Source: Collinsella aerofaciens (GTDB lineage Bacteria > Actinomycetota > Coriobacteriia > Coriobacteriales > Coriobacteriaceae). From it: DNA of 13,452 nucleotides. Shown in pieces: positions 6,372 to 13,365 of this stretch (its first letter is position 1; each line of letters begins with the position of its first letter). The translations under genes and the position numbers were made by a program. The stretch lies in the NCBI RefSeq assembly GCF_901212495.1, contig NZ_CAAKNY010000032.1, positions 1 through 13,452 of the forward strand, read 5' to 3'. Below the pieces are notes generated by a model, which saw only the letters and a list, made by a program, of their open reading frames with translations, made no database searches and was not told the DNA's origin.

Positions 6372-8216
6372 CTATCGCATCGCGCGCGGATCAAAGCCGT
6401 CCACGTAATCTGCCTTGTTGCACCAACGCTCACGCAGCAAAAACGCCACGGCCTTGGGCTGACGGTCACGGGTGAACGCACCTTTTTTGTTGCCGTCGAC
6501 ACGCATCTTGCCCTCGACTGTCTGGAAGTCGCACAGATTCCAGGGTTGTTCGCCCACTACCCAGTCAAACATGTCAAAGATCTCGTGCTGCATCTTGAAA
6601 TACTCGACTTGATACTCCTCGCTCCACATCACGCTCGGCAGCTTGTGAACGCCGGCCATGGTGTCGCATCCGTACTCGGTAAAGAAGAACGGCTTGTTGG
6701 GCTCAAGCTTCTCCCACTTATGCATCTCCTCGATCAGAATCTCGCGTGCATCCTCGATCTCGGGGCCGGGAGACACGTACCAGCCGTCATAACGGTTGAG
6801 CATCATAAAGTCGGCCAAGTGCGTGCACTTGTCGATACCGGCACGACAACGCGTGACATTGGTGTAGGAACGAGGACGCTTCTGCGGGTCAAGCTTGCGA
6901 GCAAGGTCGAAAATCTCCGTCGCGTACGGAAGGCTCCCCTCGGTCGAGAAATCCGGCTCGTTGAAAAGACTCCAAGCGCAAACGCACGCATGGTTCTTAT
7001 CGCGCTCGATAAGCTCGCGTACTGCCTGTTTATGGACCTCAAGCGTTTTCTCGATGCCGGGAAGATCAAAGAGCGTCTTAGAAACAGAAGTCTTGGTGGC
7101 ATCGTCGAAATTCTGCGTCGAAACCAAAAAGCCTACGGCCGCGACCTCATCGATCACCAGGAAGCCCTCGCGATCTGCCTCTTGAAGCTCTTCCTCCGCA
7201 TACGGGTAATGGCTCGTGCGGAAGGAATTGCAGCCCATCCACTTCATGAGCTCAAAGTCGCGGCGGGCAACCACGGGGTCAAACCCTCTGCCGTGAATCG
7301 GGCTATCCTCGTGGCGACCAAAGCCTTTGAGATAGACGGGATGTCCATTAAGCAGAAAATCGCGGCCATCGATCGAAACCGTACGCAAGCCAATCTGCTC
7401 ATAGTATTCGTCGACAACTTTGTCGCCGTCCACAATTCGCACCGTAAAGGTGTAGAGGTAGGCAGCGCGCAGATTCCAAAGATGCGCGTCTTCGATCTCA
7501 ATGCCGCCAGAAGTGCCGCGCTTTTGTGCGACCACGTTCCCGTCTTCATCGGCGACCGTCAGCTCAACCTCGTGCGACCCATTGGTAGTAACCTCGTAGT
7601 GCACGTATGCCGTACCATCGATAACCGACTCGGTCACCACGGTCATGTCCTCGATGCGCTCAGCCGGGGTATAGACCATGCGCACGCTGCGCTGAAGACC
7701 GGAATAGTTGAAGAAATCAAAGTAAGGCTGGTTGATGCGCGTGCCATCACGCAGCTCTTTGACGCGGCCGAGGGGCAGCGATTCATGACTCAACTCGTTG
7801 TTAACCTTGACAACGAGCAGGTTCCAGTCGTTCCAGCGCACGGCATCGTTGGCATGGGCGCAAAACGGCGTAAACCCGCCCTCGTGCTCCGCCAGCTCCG
7901 TGCCATTGAGGTAGACCGTCGCTCGATGCGTGGCGGCGTCAAAGCGTATATCGACATTGCCGTCGTGCCACTCGCCCGGAACAAAAATGCGACGTGCATA
8001 CCACACGTCACCGCAGAACTCGCGGCTCTCCTTATCGGTGAAGATATCGGCAAAGCTCGCCGGAACCGGCATGTCGACAGCATCAACAAGGCCCTTAGCA
8101 GGCCAGTCCAGTTCCTCGCCCACCTTTTCGCGGTCAAAGGCAAAATCCCACGTACCGTCGAGTACCTGGATACGGCGGGTTACCGTGGTGCGCGGGTAGA
8201 GCGAATCGAATGGCAT
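6372..8216 (-). CDS. uidA: Beta-glucuronidase, glycoside hydrolase family 2
   Basis: A 614-residue GH2 enzyme that hydrolyses beta-D-glucuronides to glucuronate and aglycone. Layout: jelly-roll sugar-binding domain (about 1-180), immunoglobulin-like domain (180-280), and TIM barrel (280-600). The acid/base is E420 in FNEPD and the nucleophile E514 in FFTEYG. N576 and K578 in GNKKG match the Asn-x-Lys motif that holds the glucuronate carboxylate, which separates true glucuronidases from GH2 galactosidases. The stretch from VAAVGF to the REL helix is within one residue of the E. coli length, suggesting a Loop-1-type gut enzyme. No signal peptide, so it acts in the cytosol on imported substrate. 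ATG at 8216 is preceded by AAAGGA, 6 bases away. Confidence 0.97.
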   Translation of the reverse strand: MPFDSLYPRTTVTRRIQVLDGTWDFAFDREKVGEELDWPAKGLVDAVDMPVPASFADIFTDKESREFCGDVWYARRIFVPGEWHDGNVDIRFDAATHRATVYLNGTELAEHEGGFTPFCAHANDAVRWNDWNLLVVKVNNELSHESLPLGRVKELRDGTRINQPYFDFFNYSGLQRSVRMVYTPAERIEDMTVVTESVIDGTAYVHYEVTTNGSHEVELTVADEDGNVVAQKRGTSGGIEIEDAHLWNLRAAYLYTFTVRIVDGDKVVDEYYEQIGLRTVSIDGRDFLLNGHPVYLKGFGRHEDSPIHGRGFDPVVARRDFELMKWMGCNSFRTSHYPYAEEELQEADREGFLVIDEVAAVGFLVSTQNFDDATKTSVSKTLFDLPGIEKTLEVHKQAVRELIERDKNHACVCAWSLFNEPDFSTEGSLPYATEIFDLARKLDPQKRPRSYTNVTRCRAGIDKCTHLADFMMLNRYDGWYVSPGPEIEDAREILIEEMHKWEKLEPNKPFFFTEYGCDTMAGVHKLPSVMWSEEYQVEYFKMQHEIFDMFDWVVGEQPWNLCDFQTVEGKMRVDGNKKGAFTRDRQPKAVAFLLRERWCNKADYVDGFDPRAMR

Positions 8217-8258
8217 GGATCATCCTTTCGGTTGATTGGAAAACAGAAAGAGGCGACC

Positions 8259-8284
8259 GGCCGCGGCGCCCCTGCACCGCGGCC
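8259..8284 (-). terminator. GC-rich hairpin between permease gene and uidA
   Basis: The 105-base gap after the permease gene contains a perfect 8-bp inverted repeat, GGCCGCGG and CCGCGGCC, around a 10-base loop. On the minus strand a T-rich stretch (CTTTCTGTTTT, 8250-8240) follows after about 8 bases. It may be a weak terminator, an RNA processing site or a stabiliser that sets the permease to enzyme ratio. The T-rich part is too distant for a textbook terminator. Confidence 0.4.
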
Positions 8285-8321
8285 CGCGCCGCCTACCTAC
8301 CGATCGTTTGGGGCGCGTCGG

Positions 8322-9740
8322 CTACGCCGCATCAAGTTCGGCCTGCTGGGCCTTCTTATCGGCTTCGGACAGCATCTTGTCGTTAAAGCCAAAGAAGTAC
8401 GTGAGCGCAACGGAGAGGACAAAGCTCAACACGACGCAGACCGGGACACTCCAGCCGCCAGGGAACATAGCCAGGGCCGGGATGGTAAAGAGGTTGAGAC
8501 CAACCTGGGCCAGACGTTGGAATCCAGCGATGGAGATAATCACGCCGCCAACACCGGCAGAGAGGCAGGCGCACACAAACGGACGCTTGTACTTGAGAAG
8601 AACACCGTAGATGGCGGGCTCGGTAATGCCGGCAAAGACGGCAACGACGGCATTGGTGCCAGCGAGCTCCTTGAGGGGCTTGAATTTGGTCTTGAGCATG
8701 ACGCCCAGGGTGGCGCCAGCAATAGCGTACGTGCAGCCAAAACCGAGCGGCATGAGCCAGTCATAGCCGAGCACGGCATAGTTGTTCATGGCGATGGGAA
8801 CGAGCGCCCAGTGGGCACCAAAGATGATCAGACAGGGATACAGACAGCCGTAGATAAAGGCAGCGACCTGCGGTGCCAGGTTGTAGACAACCATGAAGGC
8901 GTCGGCAAAGACGTTACCGATGACCATGGAGACCGGGCCGATCGCGATAAGCTCGACAGGGACCATGACGGCGACGCAGATGGTGGGCACAAGCATAAAA
9001 CGCAGCGACTTAGGCATGAACTTGCTCACCACATGCTCAAGCTTGGAGAGCACCCAGACGGTGAGGAGCGCCGGCAGCACGGACTGACCATAGTTCATAA
9101 GGTTGACCGGCAGACCGAAGAAGTCGAGCGCCGCGCCGTCCGAATAGGCCTTGGTAATCGCGGGATACACGAGCGCACCGACTACGGCAAACGCCGTAAA
9201 CTTATTGGTCTTGAAGCGATCGGCCGCCGTGATGGCAAGCGCGAGCGGCAGGAAATACATAAAGGCATCGGAAGCCGCGTACAGGATCTGATACGCACCG
9301 GAGTCCGCGCTCATGAGACCAGTGTTGGTAAAGACGACCAGCAGAGCGCGCAGCAAACCGACACCCGCCATGCCGCCCAGGCAAGGCATGAAGATGCTCG
9401 AAACCAGGTCGGCAGCACGCTCAACAATGCTGCCCTTTTTACCCTCGTCCTCAGACTCGGCGGCAACCGCGCCGCCATCAAAGCCGGCGCCGAGCAGCTT
9501 GATGACCTCGTCAAATGCATCCTCAACGTCGGGGCCGATAACAACCTGATACTGACCGTTGCCGATAACAACGTCCACGACGCCCGAAACGGCCTTGATA
9601 TCGTCAGTCTTGGCCTTGTCCTGGTCCTTAAGCACAAAGCGCAGGCGGGTAATGCAGTGCTTGACAGAAGAAATGTTGTCTTTGCCGCCTACAAGCTCGA
9701 CAACTGACGACGCAATCGCCGGATAGTCTTTTTTAGCCAT
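8322..9740 (-). CDS. PTS permease EIIBC, beta-glucoside type
   Basis: A 472-residue membrane component of the phosphoenolpyruvate:sugar phosphotransferase system, glucose/beta-glucoside superfamily. The N-terminal EIIB domain (about 1-85) has the phospho-cysteine C29 in KHCITRLRF. A charged linker (ESEDEGKKG) leads to an EIIC domain of about ten hydrophobic segments (105-455), with GAHW near 308-311 and the substrate-site motif GITEPAIYG (371-379). No C-terminal EIIA domain follows, unlike BglF, so it must borrow an EIIA. As first gene before uidA it is the likely glucuronide importer, an inference from position. ATG at 9740 is chosen over a GTG at 9776 because AAGGGAG lies 5 bases upstream. 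Its exact substrate and phosphorylation position are unknown. Confidence 0.93.
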   Translation of the reverse strand: MAKKDYPAIASSVVELVGGKDNISSVKHCITRLRFVLKDQDKAKTDDIKAVSGVVDVVIGNGQYQVVIGPDVEDAFDEVIKLLGAGFDGGAVAAESEDEGKKGSIVERAADLVSSIFMPCLGGMAGVGLLRALLVVFTNTGLMSADSGAYQILYAASDAFMYFLPLALAITAADRFKTNKFTAFAVVGALVYPAITKAYSDGAALDFFGLPVNLMNYGQSVLPALLTVWVLSKLEHVVSKFMPKSLRFMLVPTICVAVMVPVELIAIGPVSMVIGNVFADAFMVVYNLAPQVAAFIYGCLYPCLIIFGAHWALVPIAMNNYAVLGYDWLMPLGFGCTYAIAGATLGVMLKTKFKPLKELAGTNAVVAVFAGITEPAIYGVLLKYKRPFVCACLSAGVGGVIISIAGFQRLAQVGLNLFTIPALAMFPGGWSVPVCVVLSFVLSVALTYFFGFNDKMLSEADKKAQQAELDAA

Positions 9741-9918
9741 GAATGCTCCCTTCGGAATATCGTTGGTGGTTTGCACGGCGCCCTATGACCGGTCCGGGTG
9801 CAAGAACTCCACGCTGTTATGAGGCCTCATGTCCCCCTTGGACATTGACTTAAAACTAACAGCTCAGAAACTGATGCAACATAACCAAAACATGTTGAAG
9901 ATTGACCGAATCAGACTG

Positions 9919-9947
9919 TTTATAATTATTTTTATTTCCGCAGGTAA
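9919..9947 (-). promoter_or_regulatory. Candidate promoter of the permease-uidA-uxu operon
   Basis: On the minus strand TTACCT (9947-9942) and TATAAA (9924-9919) are 17 bases apart. The -35 is poor, as expected for an activator-dependent promoter. An alternative is TTGCAT (9879-9874), 18 bases, TTTTAA (9855-9850). The dyad at 9877-9897 lies downstream of the first start site or overlaps the -35 of the second. Confidence 0.35.
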
Positions 9948-10053
9948 TCCCCTATATTCGACTGAAATGAGCTGAGTAACGCACCTTTAGTTTTGCCTGC
10001 TCATCGGCAGACGGTAGTTACATTCGGATAAACGGTATAACCACATCCTTTGA

Positions 10054-10081
10054 TTGATATATCCATTTCCGACACTATGAT
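10054..10081 (+). promoter_or_regulatory. Sigma-70 type promoter of the AraC-family regulator
   Basis: TTGATA at 10054-10059 and TATGAT at 10076-10081 are separated by 16 bases. Each matches consensus at five of six positions (TTGACA, TATAAT). Transcription would start near 10088, giving a leader of about 30 bases before the ATG at 10118. Confidence 0.6.
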
Positions 10082-10117
10082 GAATACCATCGAAAGCCGT
10101 TGAGAGAAAGGCAGGCA

Positions 10118-11131
10118 ATGACACCAGAGCAGTTGGATGCCCAGCTGAGGCAGCTCAGCGCACACGAGAAGCTCTACAAGCGGGGCATAGACCCCAACCA
10201 GGTAACACCGTACTCATCGGTTGAGGAGGCAGATGGCATCCCCCGTTCTGCTGCAGTTGCGCCCCAGCATGTAGTTGCGGGCTTCTTCATCAAGCGTCAC
10301 TCGCGTTTTAGGAAATATCCCCTGCATCGCCAAGATGAAATTGAACTTGCTTATATGTATGACGGCTCTGCGACCGAAATCGTTAACGGCTCAACCTTCA
10401 CACTCAAACGGGGACAGATGCTCATCGTGGACTCAGACACCGTGCACACGACGCTTCCCTTGGGCGAAAACGACATCTTGATCGTTATCAAGTTCAGTAA
10501 GGGCGGTATGACTCCGAGTTTCTTCTCTCAGCTCGAATGCGGAAGCATCGTGGGATCGTTTTTTGCCAATTCCATTTCAAAGGGCCGCGCACATGACGGC
10601 TACGTTCTATTCCATTCCGATCAAAGCCGGCGGCTATCGCTTTTTATGAAGGAATTTCTCTGTGAGTGGATGGAGCCGAGCCGGTACAGTAAGAACATGC
10701 TTCAAGCTCTTTTTGGAACCATCGTGGCCGAGCTTGCCAACGTCTACGAAAGCGACATCACCAACGCGTCACACGGGCAAAATCCCGCACTCGAAGTACT
10801 CACATATATAGAAAAAGAATATTCATGCTGCACCCTTAAAGGAGCCGCAGAACATTTTGGCATGGCGCCCGACAGCCTCTCACGCATGCTCAAGCGCGAA
10901 ACGGGAGACAGCTTCAACAAGTTACAACAGAGGCAAAGAATCTCCATTGCCAAGGCGCTGCTCGCAAATACCGACCTTGCCGTGACGGCAATAGGAAAGC
11001 AGGTCGGATACGACAACATGTCATTCTTCTATCGCAAGTTCAAAGAAGACACGGGGCTGACGCCAGCTGACTATCGGACGGCTCTCGGCATATCCCGAGA
11101 GACAAATCTGACAAGACAGCTTGCAACATAG
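10118..11131 (+). CDS. AraC-family transcriptional regulator with cupin sensor domain
   Basis: A 337-residue DNA-binding regulator. The N-terminal half (about 50-150) is a cupin-like sugar-sensing domain: HRQDEIELAYMYDG is followed by FTLKRGQMLIVDSDTVH, the usual strand pattern. The C-terminal half has the two AraC/XylS helix-turn-helices, TLKGAAEHFGMAPDSLSRML (239-258) and AVTAIGKQVGYDNMSFFYRKF (288-308), ending in TGLTPADYR (312-320). ATG at 10118 follows AAAGG with 6-base spacing; an upstream in-frame TTG at 10100 has none. Standing divergently next to the permease-uidA operon, it is the likely activator or repressor of that operon, responding to a glucuronide or a downstream uronate. Its ligand and binding site are not established. 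Confidence 0.93.
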   Translation: MTPEQLDAQLRQLSAHEKLYKRGIDPNQVTPYSSVEEADGIPRSAAVAPQHVVAGFFIKRHSRFRKYPLHRQDEIELAYMYDGSATEIVNGSTFTLKRGQMLIVDSDTVHTTLPLGENDILIVIKFSKGGMTPSFFSQLECGSIVGSFFANSISKGRAHDGYVLFHSDQSRRLSLFMKEFLCEWMEPSRYSKNMLQALFGTIVAELANVYESDITNASHGQNPALEVLTYIEKEYSCCTLKGAAEHFGMAPDSLSRMLKRETGDSFNKLQQRQRISIAKALLANTDLAVTAIGKQVGYDNMSFFYRKFKEDTGLTPADYRTALGISRETNLTRQLAT

Positions 11132-11424
11132 AGCAAATCGAGTCCCGAAGGTGAATTGCAATTTAACTAATTCCGCCATTGCTTAATCTCGATATACAAT
11201 TGCAAAACTCTGTGTAGCCTTGGTTCGTAGAAAATGGCATCTTCAACCGTCCGATAGGGCAATTTGACGTTGGCAACGTACGCAACTATCAACCGGAAAC
11301 CATTACGCACAAAAAGGCCGGGGGCGCGTCTCGCCCCCCGTTCTCACCGCAATAAAATCGAACCTCGAACCTGCCCCGGGAAAGAAAAAATCTCGCGAAA
11401 CGAGCCCATCCCCATGGGAGGAAG
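11132..11424. other. Noncoding region between convergent units, with repeated AATTGCAA
   Basis: No gene or complete RNA is recognised in these 293 bases. AATTGCAA occurs at 11154-11161 and again at 11198-11205. With its flanks, TTGCAATT (11156-11163) and AATTGCAA (11198-11205) form 8-base inverted arms around a 34-base AT-rich loop, just after the regulator gene. The rest holds the terminator described separately. Confidence 0.4.
11311..11340 (-). terminator. Terminator downstream of the DNA glycosylase gene
   Basis: On the minus strand a GC-rich hairpin (11340-11319), CGGGGGGCG against CGCGCCCCCG with one bulge, is followed by GGCC and then TTTTT at 11315-11311. It lies about 85 bases beyond the stop of the glycosylase gene and fits the end of the amylase-glycosylase unit. 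The plus-strand side ends in GTTCTC, so it would stop the regulator transcript only weakly. Confidence 0.65.
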
Positions 11425-11985
11425 TCAGAGGGTCCAGGTCGTGGCGCTACCCCAGCGCTCAACAAGGCGCTCCAGGCGCCATGCCGCGTTAGCGGGACTT
11501 GTTGACGGCAATACGACAGCGGGCAGGCCCGTCCGCTCCTGCAGATAGCGCTTGTAGAGGCGCCCCGCCGTACCGCCGTTGCATATCACTTGCTCAATGG
11601 ACGCGTTGCTCGTGATGAGCTCGATGCGCGCCGGCACAACGTTTTTGATGCTGGCGTCACTCGAGCCCTTGATGTCGCAGCTCTCGATCACATCCCACAG
11701 GGCCACGCCGCCGTTCAGCAGCATGGATCGCTTGGCGGCAATCGAGGCGTCGAGCGTCGCAGGCTCACTGCCTGCCAAAGGGTCGCCCTCGTTGGGCGGC
11801 ACGGGCACACCGAGGCACGCGGCCATCACGCGCCAAAAGCGGTTCTGCGGATTGCCATAGTAGAAGGCATTGGCACGCGAGAGCACCGAGGGAAACGACC
11901 CCAGCACCAAAATGCGCGAGCGCTCGTCAAACACAGGCTCAAACCCATGCTCAATATGTTGATAGCCCTCGTCGGATGCAGCCAT
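11425..11985 (-). CDS. DNA-deoxyinosine glycosylase, uracil-DNA glycosylase family 6
   Basis: A 186-residue base-excision repair enzyme of the uracil-DNA glycosylase superfamily, expected to remove hypoxanthine (deaminated adenine) from DNA. Signatures are LVLGSFPSVLSRANAFYYG (27-45 region), which runs into GNPQNRFW (44-51), with N45 probably corresponding to the family-6 catalytic asparagine; LWDVIESCDIKGSSDASI (97-113); the ICNGGTAG strand (135-141); and the DNA-binding loop LPSTSPANA (159-167). The length is typical. Its ATG lies 3 bases after the stop of the amylase gene, and the GAGGG inside that gene's last codons serves as ribosome binding site, so translation is coupled. Mug- or MutY-type activity is less likely given the GNPQN motif. 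Confidence 0.88.
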   Translation of the reverse strand: MAASDEGYQHIEHGFEPVFDERSRILVLGSFPSVLSRANAFYYGNPQNRFWRVMAACLGVPVPPNEGDPLAGSEPATLDASIAAKRSMLLNGGVALWDVIESCDIKGSSDASIKNVVPARIELITSNASIEQVICNGGTAGRLYKRYLQERTGLPAVVLPSTSPANAAWRLERLVERWGSATTWTL

Positions 11986-11988
11986 GGC

Positions 11989-13365
11989 CTAGGCCCTCAA
12001 CAGATAGCGCACCTCGTAGGGCGCAAGCTCAAGAGTACCCGTCAGCTCGACCGTGGGCGCATCGTCGGCAAGCAGGTCGACGAAGGAGCCGTTGAGTTCG
12101 CCGGCTCCAAAGGTATAGGGCTCGTTCACGGCATTGACTGCCACGAACACTGTCGCGTCGTCGCAGGCGCGCTCGAACAGCAGCTGCTTGTTCTGAATCA
12201 CCACGTTGCGGTACGCGCCGTAGTTGAGAGCGCGTGCCGCCGCACCGTCTGTCGAACGCAGGTGCGCGAGCTGCTTGATGAAGGCCGTCAGCTCGTTAGG
12301 CGCAGGCTCATCGAGCGCAGGCCGCAGCGCCCAATCGCCATCAGGGCCGCCCTTTTCGCCGGCAATCCCCCACTCGCTGCCATAATAGACACATGGGATA
12401 CCCGGCATGCCAAACAGCATGCCATAAGCGGGACGCAGGCAGGACTTGTCGGTGAGGATGCTTGCCAGGCGCGGCACATCGTGGTTGTCGACAAACGACA
12501 GCAGATGCTTGCCGCGATAAATGCACCACGGGTCACCGCCAAACTGGCGATGCAGCGAATGGGCGATCTCGAACATGTTGACCGAGTTAAAGCTGGAATA
12601 CAGGCCCTTGTAGCACTCGTAGTTGGTGCAGGAGTCAAGCATCTCGTCGTTGACGATCTGGTTGTAGTCGCCGTGGAGCGTCTCACCAATCAGCACAAAG
12701 TCGGGCTTGAGCCCACGGGTAAAAGTATGCAGGCAGCGCATAAAATCGCGATCGAGCATATAGGCGACGTCCAAGCGCAGACCGTCAATGCCAAAGACAT
12801 CGGCCCAACGGCGCACGGACTCGAGCAGGTAATCAACCACGGCGGGATTTTGCAGGTTGAGCTTCACGAGCTCAAAATGGCCCTCCCAGCCCTCGTACCA
12901 AAAGCCGTCGCCATAGCAGGAATCGCCGTCAAAGCTAATGTGGAACCAGTCCTTGTAGGGCGAGTCCCACTTGCGCTCTTGCACATCGCGGAAGGCCCAA
13001 AAGCCGCGGCCCACATGGTTGAAGACGGCGTCGAGCACCACGCGGATGCCGTGGGCGTGCAGCGTCTCGCACACGGCGGCAAAGTCGGCGTCCCCACCCA
13101 GGCGGCGGTCGATGTGGCGCAGACTGCGTGTGTCGTAACCGTGGCCATCAGACTCGAGCGGCGGGTTAATGAGCACAGCACCGATGCCGAGCTCTTGCAG
13201 GTAGTCGGCCCATTGGGCGATTTTCATGATGGGGACATCGGGGCTAGCTGTGGCATCGGCGGCCTGGGTGAGCTCATCCTCGGTAACGGGGGCGGCGTTT
13301 TCGCACGGAGCTCCGCAAAAGCCCAGCGGATAGATCTGATAGAACGTCGTCTCGTATGCCCACAT
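11989..13365 (-). CDS. Alpha-amylase family glycoside hydrolase (GH13)
   Basis: A 458-residue GH13 enzyme acting on alpha-glucans or maltodextrins. All conserved regions are present: DAVFNH (112-117); GLRLDVAYM with nucleophile D199; LIGETLHG with acid/base E228; and FVDNHD with the transition-state aspartate D296. A C-terminal beta domain follows (about 380-458, FVAVNAVNEPYTF to APYEVRYLL). The short N-terminus, MWAYETTFYQIYPLGF, goes straight into the barrel. There is no signal peptide and no N-terminal starch-binding domain, so it is probably a cytosolic maltodextrin-active enzyme such as a cyclomaltodextrinase-like or maltogenic amylase. ATG at 13365 has GGGAGG 5 bases upstream. It heads the unit with the DNA glycosylase gene. 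Confidence 0.93.
   Translation of the reverse strand: MWAYETTFYQIYPLGFCGAPCENAAPVTEDELTQAADATASPDVPIMKIAQWADYLQELGIGAVLINPPLESDGHGYDTRSLRHIDRRLGGDADFAAVCETLHAHGIRVVLDAVFNHVGRGFWAFRDVQERKWDSPYKDWFHISFDGDSCYGDGFWYEGWEGHFELVKLNLQNPAVVDYLLESVRRWADVFGIDGLRLDVAYMLDRDFMRCLHTFTRGLKPDFVLIGETLHGDYNQIVNDEMLDSCTNYECYKGLYSSFNSVNMFEIAHSLHRQFGGDPWCIYRGKHLLSFVDNHDVPRLASILTDKSCLRPAYGMLFGMPGIPCVYYGSEWGIAGEKGGPDGDWALRPALDEPAPNELTAFIKQLAHLRSTDGAAARALNYGAYRNVVIQNKQLLFERACDDATVFVAVNAVNEPYTFGAGELNGSFVDLLADDAPTVELTGTLELAPYEVRYLLRA

Larger units (their letters stand above)
9741..10117. promoter_or_regulatory. Divergent control region of the glucuronide locus
   Basis: This 377-base noncoding stretch separates the permease operon from its probable regulator and turns AT-rich in the middle (9911-9940). 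Dyads seen: CAACAT-9-ATGTTG (9877-9897), which also holds AACAT repeated directly at 11 bases; ATGTCC-5-GGACAT (9829-9845); the perfect palindrome ATGAGGCCTCAT (9819-9830), which abuts it; and TTGCAC with GTGCAA (9771-9803). The first is a reasonable operator candidate for the adjacent AraC-type protein. The others lie in the leader of the operon and may act as RNA hairpins or second operators. Confidence 0.55.

Noticed and set aside
6279..9707. Plus-strand open frame of 1142 codons opposite uidA and the permease gene
   Set aside because: It is antisense to two genes with clear domains, active-site residues and ribosome binding sites. Its own translation is low-complexity, rich in R, H, G and D, with no recognisable domain, as expected for a shadow frame in GC-rich DNA.
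9741..9776. Upstream GTG start adding 12 residues to the PTS permease
   Set aside because: No ribosome binding site precedes it, while AAGGGAG is correctly placed before the ATG at 9740, and the EIIB domain begins there.
10100..10117. Upstream TTG start of the AraC-family regulator
   Set aside because: The added codons contain the AAAGG that serves the ATG at 10118, so they are leader rather than coding.
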